Made by a program: the position numbers and the translations under genes. Of a stretch of 64,000 nucleotides of DNA, positions 59,761 through 64,000 are shown piece after piece. Source of the stretch: UBA8752 sp036159995 (GTDB taxonomy: Bacteria; Bacteroidota; Bacteroidia; Flavobacteriales_D; Sanyastnellaceae); assembly GCA_036159995.1 (NCBI GenBank), contig JAYYEI010000060.1, forward strand, positions 136,531-200,530, in the 5' to 3' direction. Positions within the stretch are counted from its first letter, which is position 1. Each line of letters begins with the position of its first letter. The notes under the pieces were generated by a model, which saw only the letters and a program-made list of their open reading frames with translations, was not told the DNA's origin and did not search any database.

Positions 59761-60795
59761 ATGCGCCTGTTCGTTCTTTTCCCGGCCCTGCTCGCCTGTT
59801 TCGTCCTTCACGCCCAGCCGACCATCGGCACGGCGGATCTGCCCCAAGGCGGCACCGTCTACCTCCGGGCCAATGCCGTTCCGCCGTTCAACGCGGACGA
59901 CATCGACAATGACGGGGAGGACGTGACGTGGAACTTCAGCGACCTGATCAGCACCGGCGACCAGGAGACGGAATATTTCTCCTTGGGGTCCGCGAGCTTC
60001 ACCACACAACTCGTGTTCTCCTCCGCGGATCACTTCACCGCCTTTGACCTGCCCGACCTCGGCGCCGACCTCCCCATTCCCATCAGCGGAGCAACCGTGT
60101 ACCGCGAATTCGGAGGGGATGCCTACAAGACGGTGGGCATCGGTCTGACCACCGACTTCATCGACCTCCCCGTCCCCTTTGATGATGAAGAGGAATTGCT
60201 TCCCCTGCCGCTCGTTTACGGCGCCGAAATGGAGGAGACTTCGGCCTTCACGCTCGATGTGGAAGGCGTGTTCTTCTATGCCACTGAACAGGACATGGAC
60301 ATCGAAGTCGATGCCTGGGGCACCTTGCTCCTGCCGGGAGGGGAATTCGATTGTCTGCGGGTCAAGCGCACCTTCTCCGCCCTCGACACCATCAACGTGG
60401 CGGCGGCCGACATCGGCTTCACCCTGCCGCGGGAAGGCACAGTGTACGAGTGGTACGCTCCGGGTGAGGGCATGCCGGTCCTCAGCGTCCAGACCTTCAT
60501 CGACATCCCCGCCATCTGGCAGTACAAGCCGGGAGAAACCGACGCCGTGGCCGAATCCGCGCCGGTGGATTGGAAGCTCGGTCCCTCCCCCCTCCAGCTG
60601 GGGGCGCCCCTCCACTGCCCGGGACTCGCCGGCCGCGATCTCCTCGTCACCGACGCGATGGGACGGACGCTCTTCCGCGGTCAGCCGGCCGTCACTGGCA
60701 CGTTGGCCACGCTCGACACGAAGGGCTGGACCAACGGCATGGTCGTGGTCACCGATTTGAACAGCGGGCGCTCGGCCCGGGTGGTCATCCGTTGA
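59761..60795 (+). CDS. Secreted protein with T9SS-like C terminus
   Basis: A 344-residue exported protein with signal peptide (LFVLFPALLACFVLHAQ). The body is beta-rich (DDIDNDGEDVTWNFSDLIS, FDCLRVKRTFSALDTINVAA, EGTVYEWYAPGEGMPVLSVQ) and resembles uncharacterised Bacteroidota exported proteins. The last 70 residues look like a type A sorting domain (LLVTDAMGRTLFRGQPA ... WTNGMVVVTDLNSGRSARVV). The start follows a perfect -7 box by 4 nt. The 3' end overlaps the next minus-strand gene by 11 nt. Confidence 0.78.
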   Translation: MRLFVLFPALLACFVLHAQPTIGTADLPQGGTVYLRANAVPPFNADDIDNDGEDVTWNFSDLISTGDQETEYFSLGSASFTTQLVFSSADHFTAFDLPDLGADLPIPISGATVYREFGGDAYKTVGIGLTTDFIDLPVPFDDEEELLPLPLVYGAEMEETSAFTLDVEGVFFYATEQDMDIEVDAWGTLLLPGGEFDCLRVKRTFSALDTINVAAADIGFTLPREGTVYEWYAPGEGMPVLSVQTFIDIPAIWQYKPGETDAVAESAPVDWKLGPSPLQLGAPLHCPGLAGRDLLVTDAMGRTLFRGQPAVTGTLATLDTKGWTNGMVVVTDLNSGRSARVVIR

Positions 60796-61240
60796 GTTCG
60801 GCGGCGAGGTCGAGGGTGGCCTCCTTCCTCGGCGTCACCGAGGGCGTGAAGGTGCCGGCCCGATCCTGGAGCCAGGCCTTGCCGACCCGCCGGTTGCGGA
60901 ACACCCGCACATTGGGCCGCATCCGGCTCATCATCTGATACAGGCGATCCCGCCACACGAGCAGGTGTGCCGGCACCACGATGGCGCGGTGATGAACACC
61001 GGTCAGGGCACTCTGTTGGGCCAGCCAAGTCAGCGCTGCCCGGTCGAGCAACAGATGAGCCCGCGGGATCACGATGAGCTCGGCCACCTCCCGGTCCCCG
61101 AGCAGTTCCAGGCGCTGGGCAGCCACCCGCTGCATCAGGGGCAGGTCCACAATCAAGTCTTCCGCCAATTCGACGGTGAGCAACCCTTCCGAGAAATGGA
61201 AGACGCCATAGGGCGCCTGATAGGTGAACGCATGGGCCAT
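60785..61240 (-). CDS. STAS/SpoIIAA-like small protein (tentative)
   Basis: A 151-residue protein without signal peptide. The pattern FTYQAPYGVFHFSEGLLTVE, LIVDLPLMQRVAAQRLELLG, AELIVIPRAHLLLDRAALTW, HRAIVVPAHLLVWRDRLYQM and NVRVFRNRRVGKAWLQD matches, by eye, the alternating beta-alpha layout of SpoIIAA/STAS-like proteins that are common in Flavobacteria. No phosphorylatable Ser is obvious, so any anti-anti-sigma role is doubtful. Convergent overlap of 11 nt with the T9SS gene. Confidence 0.6.
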   Translation of the reverse strand: MAHAFTYQAPYGVFHFSEGLLTVELAEDLIVDLPLMQRVAAQRLELLGDREVAELIVIPRAHLLLDRAALTWLAQQSALTGVHHRAIVVPAHLLVWRDRLYQMMSRMRPNVRVFRNRRVGKAWLQDRAGTFTPSVTPRKEATLDLAAELNG

Positions 61241-61322
61241 GTCGGCAAGGTGGGCCGGAACGAGTCCGCACCGACGGAGGGGCGGGGCTGTCTATCCACA
61301 ACCCCACCCTGAATTTCCCCGG

Positions 61323-62492
61323 TCAGGGGCAGGCGTACTCCGCCACGTCCCCCTCGGTATCGGGTGGCAGGCAGAACTGAAGGGCTGCGGTGTGCTGCCC
61401 CTCGACCAATTCCTGCACGGAGGGCTTGGAGATGCCGAGGCCGTTGACCCGCTGCTGGGTCCGGCTGGCAAAGAGGCCGAGCCCACCCGTGATGTTGGTG
61501 TACTGCGGGCGCTCCTGAATGATGCCGGTGACCGGCGCGTTCACCGCGAGGTAGGTGTCGAGCTCCTCATTGGCGATGCTGAGCACGAAATCGAAACAGC
61601 GAACGCGGTCGATGTTGTCGTTCCACACACCCAGCTGCCGGGTGATGAGCGGATCCGCCTCGAGGTTGCTGGCGAGGTAGAGGAAGAAGGCCTCGCCGTT
61701 GACCGGCAACTTGATTTCCTCGCCCCCCTCATCATCCGAGGTGCCCTCCTCGCCCAGGTCCCACCGGAGGACACGGTCCGTTTCCGACGCGAGCTCGGTG
61801 TGGGCCGCATCGACCCAGATGCGCTCCGTGTACTTGATTTCCACGGCGGCTTCATAGCGCTTGGCGCCAGGCGTCGAGGACCACTTGAAGTTCACGTTGG
61901 GATAGGTGACGAGCCCCCCGGTTCCGCTGGCGAAATTCAGGCTGAAGCCTGGGATGCCAGCCGGCGGGTTGCTGATGTTGCCAAGGGACTCCCCAATCAA
62001 CGTGGTCGTGGCGGTCAGCGAGGGCCGGCCATCGGCGAAGGCCACCGTCAGGCGATAGACGCGCAGGGCATCGGGGTTGTTGTTCGGGGCTATCTCCAGC
62101 CCGTCCGGTGTCGCGAAGTGGTAGGCCCGGTACTCCGGTCCGAAGAAGATGCCGTTGGCGTCCTTGTCTTGAAGCAGGGTGTCGATGGCCGTGTAGGTTG
62201 CCAAAGGCGATGAAAAGGCGGGGTCATTGTCGGCGAAGGCCTCCACGGTGACGGACACCTCGCCCGGTGCATACTCACTGCTGTCGGCCACCTGGGCAAA
62301 CTCGAGGTTGTTGCCCTCCCCCAACCAGGTGCGGTTGACCCGCACCCATTGCTCGTCCGCATTGGGGTCAAGCAGACAGAACGCCAAGGTGCGCTCCTCG
62401 TACGGGGCGTTCAGGTCCACGTCGGTGGAGCACCCAGTCGACAGGACGACCAGGAGCAGACAGGACCACAGCAGGAAACGCGTCTTGGGCAT
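61323..62492 (-). CDS. DUF4249-like outer-membrane lipoprotein
   Basis: A 389-residue lipoprotein with signal and lipobox LLWSCLLLVVLSTGC. The mature part opens with TLAFCLLDPNADEQWVRVNR TW and ends with YTNITGGLGLFASRTQQRVN, the latter resembling IAGGLGLWVAYS near the end of the lipoprotein at 15942. Central beta segments (VYRLTVAFADGRPSLTATTT, KRYEAAVEIKYTERIWVDAA) fit a DUF4249 surface lipoprotein. The gene starts 9 nt after the acyl-CoA reductase stop. Two paralogue-like DUF4249 proteins in one window suggest a family expansion. Confidence 0.72.
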   Translation of the reverse strand: MPKTRFLLWSCLLLVVLSTGCSTDVDLNAPYEERTLAFCLLDPNADEQWVRVNRTWLGEGNNLEFAQVADSSEYAPGEVSVTVEAFADNDPAFSSPLATYTAIDTLLQDKDANGIFFGPEYRAYHFATPDGLEIAPNNNPDALRVYRLTVAFADGRPSLTATTTLIGESLGNISNPPAGIPGFSLNFASGTGGLVTYPNVNFKWSSTPGAKRYEAAVEIKYTERIWVDAAHTELASETDRVLRWDLGEEGTSDDEGGEEIKLPVNGEAFFLYLASNLEADPLITRQLGVWNDNIDRVRCFDFVLSIANEELDTYLAVNAPVTGIIQERPQYTNITGGLGLFASRTQQRVNGLGISKPSVQELVEGQHTAALQFCLPPDTEGDVAEYACP

Positions 62493-62496
62493 GGCG

Positions 62497-62504
62497 CGAA
62501 GTTA
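62497..62504 (-). promoter_or_regulatory. -7 box (TAACTTCG) of the DUF4249-like gene formed with the upstream stop codon
   Basis: TAACTTCG, then CGCC, then the ATG at 62492. Its first three bases are the TAA stop of the acyl-CoA reductase gene (62504-62502). Confidence 0.6.
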
Positions 62505-63557
62505 GCGCCCGAGACCGAGCAGGAAGGCCATGGTGTCCACGCCGTCCGCGTAGTCGGTCAGCCCGGGGTGTTGGGCCTGGCCAAAGGACAGTCCGCCCGT
62601 CCCCACGCGACACTGGATCTCGTCGGCGCCAGCGGCGAGCCGGGCCTCCACGTCGGCGAGGTCATCGTAACGCTGGTAATGCAGAGCGCCCACCGGCGAC
62701 ACCCATTGCGGGTCCTCCTTGAGCAGGACGAAGCCATTCTCCAGCAGGTCCACGGCTTCCATCAACCACAGCGCCTTGTGGTAGGTGTAGTTGTTGTGGT
62801 AGCGGTGGTGGTCGCCGAGATGGGCCCAATCCACGAAGGCGGCGAACAGCCGGTCGAGGTCGAAGTCCCGCGGTACGAAGACCTGGGTCACGTTGCGGCA
62901 ACCGAGGCCGAAGTAGCGGAAGATGTCCTGCGACAGGGCCTTCATCTGCTGGTGGGTCTCGCTGCCGTCGAGCACGGCGACGGAGGTCCGTTGGCCCCGG
63001 ATGATGTGCGGGACCTTGCTGAAGTAATGCTGGAAGTACCGGCCGCTGTTGCGGCTACCGGTGGCGATCACGGCGTCGAAGCCATCCAATCGCTCCACGA
63101 TCTCGACCTGCTCGCCGATGCCGGGGCAGGCGGCGGCCCATCCCTGGATCAGGGTCACGGTCAACCGGGCGTCGTCCCGACTGGGCTTGACCCGGACCCG
63201 GTGGCCGGAGACCACTGCACAGAGCAGGTCATGCACCCCGACGAAGGGAATGTTTCCGGCGAGCACGAGGCCCACCGTGACCGGCTGGGCCTCCCCTTCC
63301 GGCACCGAAAGCCCTTCCAACCAGGCCTCGATGGCCGCGTCCTCGAGGGCGGTGCACCAGGTCTCGGCGGCGTGCCGCACCTCGGACGGTGCAAACCAGC
63401 CGTTGGCGTGCTCGGCGGAGGCCATCGCCGCGTGGAGTGGGCCCCAGGATGCCGAGGGCGCGTCGCCCAACGCCTCGAGCCACCCCTTGCGGAGGGCGGA
63501 GAGCACAGTGCGGGCACGGTCGAGGTCGACGGAAGTGTGGGTAACCATGTTCATCAT
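62502..63557 (-). CDS. Acyl-CoA reductase (LuxC-like)
   Basis: A 351-residue NADPH-dependent acyl-CoA reductase of the aldehyde dehydrogenase superfamily, as in LuxC. Seen: TVGLVLAGNIPFVGVHDLLC AVVSG (nucleotide-binding fold), VRVKPSRDDARLTVTLIQ, GFDAVIATGSRNSGRYFQHY, HIIRGQRTSVAVLDGSE, the catalytic Cys in IFRYFGLGCRNVTQVFVP, and the C-terminal QCRVGTGGLSFGQAQHPGLT. It is divergent from a 2[4Fe-4S] ferredoxin gene, an arrangement frequent in Flavobacteria. Four closely spaced in-frame Met codons (MMNMV) make the exact start uncertain. Confidence 0.85.
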   Translation of the reverse strand: MMNMVTHTSVDLDRARTVLSALRKGWLEALGDAPSASWGPLHAAMASAEHANGWFAPSEVRHAAETWCTALEDAAIEAWLEGLSVPEGEAQPVTVGLVLAGNIPFVGVHDLLCAVVSGHRVRVKPSRDDARLTVTLIQGWAAACPGIGEQVEIVERLDGFDAVIATGSRNSGRYFQHYFSKVPHIIRGQRTSVAVLDGSETHQQMKALSQDIFRYFGLGCRNVTQVFVPRDFDLDRLFAAFVDWAHLGDHHRYHNNYTYHKALWLMEAVDLLENGFVLLKEDPQWVSPVGALHYQRYDDLADVEARLAAGADEIQCRVGTGGLSFGQAQHPGLTDYADGVDTMAFLLGLGR

Positions 63558-63606
63558 GCGTTGCAGGGTGCAAAGATGGCCGCAACATCTTGAGGGGTCG
63601 AAGGGT

Positions 63607-63614
63607 TAATTTTG
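63607..63614 (+). promoter_or_regulatory. -7 box (TAATTTTG) of the ferredoxin gene
   Basis: A perfect TAnnTTTG match, 22 nt before the ATG at 63637. No good TTG sits at the usual distance upstream. Confidence 0.55.
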
Positions 63615-63636
63615 CTCTACCCAAACGCCCCGTCCC

Positions 63637-63984
63637 ATGGCCATCATGATCACCGACGCCTGCATCAATTGCGGAGCCTGCGAGCCGGAATGCCCGAACA
63701 ACGCCATCTATGAAGGCGGTGCGGAGTGGACGTTTGCCGACGGCACGGGCCTGAAAGGCGACGGCAACCACCCTTCTGCCGGATCGATCAATGCGGACGC
63801 CACGCAAGAACCCGGGAGCATGGACGTTTACTACATCGCCACCGACAAGTGCACCGAATGTGTAGGCTTCCACGACGAACCCCAATGCGCCGCCGTCTGC
63901 CCGGTGGACTGCTGCGTCGACGACCCGGACCACCGGGAGTCCGAGGACCAGCTGCTCGCCAAGAAGGCGTTCATGCACCTCTGA
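63637..63984 (+). CDS. 2[4Fe-4S] ferredoxin (Alvin-type)
   Basis: A 115-residue electron carrier. The N-terminal cluster motif is CINCGACEPECP; the second is CTECVGFHDEPQCAAVCPVDC, with the extra residues between the second and third Cys that mark the Alvin type. An insertion (residues about 27-63) separates the two. Found divergent from acyl-CoA reductase, so it may supply reductant in the same pathway. It lies at the right edge but is complete. Confidence 0.93.
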   Translation: MAIMITDACINCGACEPECPNNAIYEGGAEWTFADGTGLKGDGNHPSAGSINADATQEPGSMDVYYIATDKCTECVGFHDEPQCAAVCPVDCCVDDPDHRESEDQLLAKKAFMHL

Positions 63985-64000
63985 TGGGCCGCACCGGCCT

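Noticed and set aside
1..64000. tRNA, rRNA, riboswitch, CRISPR or insertion-sequence signals
   Set aside because: Reading both strands I saw no T-loop GTTCRA cluster with a cloverleaf context, no transposase or integrase frame and no spaced direct repeats. A tRNAscan or Infernal run could overturn this.

Overview
The window is a gene-dense, GC-rich (by eye a little over 60%) bacterial chromosome segment from a member of the Bacteroidota, most likely an uncultivated Flavobacteriales-like lineage. Evidence: type IX secretion (T9SS) C-terminal sorting domains (24777-25760, 30536-35065, 59761-60795), a gingipain-like C25 peptidase, DUF4249 lipoproteins, a long NusB, the gene order nusB - DUF1573 - yajC - YbbR-like, tsaD divergent from tamB, LuxC-like acyl-CoA reductase divergent from a 2[4Fe-4S] ferredoxin, and Bacteroidota -7 promoter boxes (TAnnTTTG and TAnnTTCG) in place of sigma70 -10 boxes. 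Genes have few Shine-Dalgarno sites. I saw no phage, IS element, CRISPR array, tRNA or rRNA, so this looks like core chromosome.

Layout. 1-3836 (minus): a type IIA topoisomerase pair, the A subunit running off the left edge. 4010-10675 (plus): two secreted modular proteins, a reprolysin-like metallopeptidase and a beta-propeller protein, both ending in Cys-rich repeats, a MopE-like metal-binding segment and a dockerin-like EF-hand pair. 10713-14407: pepD, surE, a small membrane protein and lpxB, tightly coupled. 14417-16889 (minus): DUF4139 protein and DUF4249 lipoprotein. 17014-20688: nusB, DUF1573, yajC, YbbR-like, NhaC antiporter. 20722-25760: uvrA, LOG-family hydrolase, a lipoprotein, a T9SS protein, then a strong terminator. 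25877-30463: htpG, lemA, two TPM-domain proteins, a TerB/DnaJ protein, terminator. 30536-38653 (minus): gingipain-like protease, T9SS-type small protein, SRPBCC protein, YkuK-like RNase H fold, and a hybrid histidine kinase. 38731-44684: a four-gene, fully overlapping operon (LysM protein with a dead transglycosylase domain, two SGNH hydrolases, an MBOAT acyltransferase) that looks like an extracytoplasmic O-acetylation system. 44675-55493: small membrane genes, meaB, a degenerate LytS-type kinase, hisS, WD40 protein, ung, a DEAH helicase, an orphan LytS-type kinase, an AHSA1-like SRPBCC protein and tsaD. 55563-63984: tamB, T9SS protein, STAS-like protein, DUF4249-like lipoprotein, acyl-CoA reductase and ferredoxin.

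The genes mainly serve envelope biogenesis and secretion (lpxB, yajC, tamB, lipoproteins, T9SS substrates, O-acetylation operon), plus housekeeping (topoisomerase, uvrA, ung, hisS, nusB, tsaD, htpG).

The most interesting signal is regulatory. TAnnTTYG-type boxes sit repeatedly exactly 4 nt before start codons, implying leaderless mRNAs. In three same-strand gene pairs the stop codon TAA of the upstream gene is itself the first three bases of the downstream gene's box. The O-acetylation operon, with its inactivated LysM-transglycosylase, is the best candidate for an undescribed protein system.
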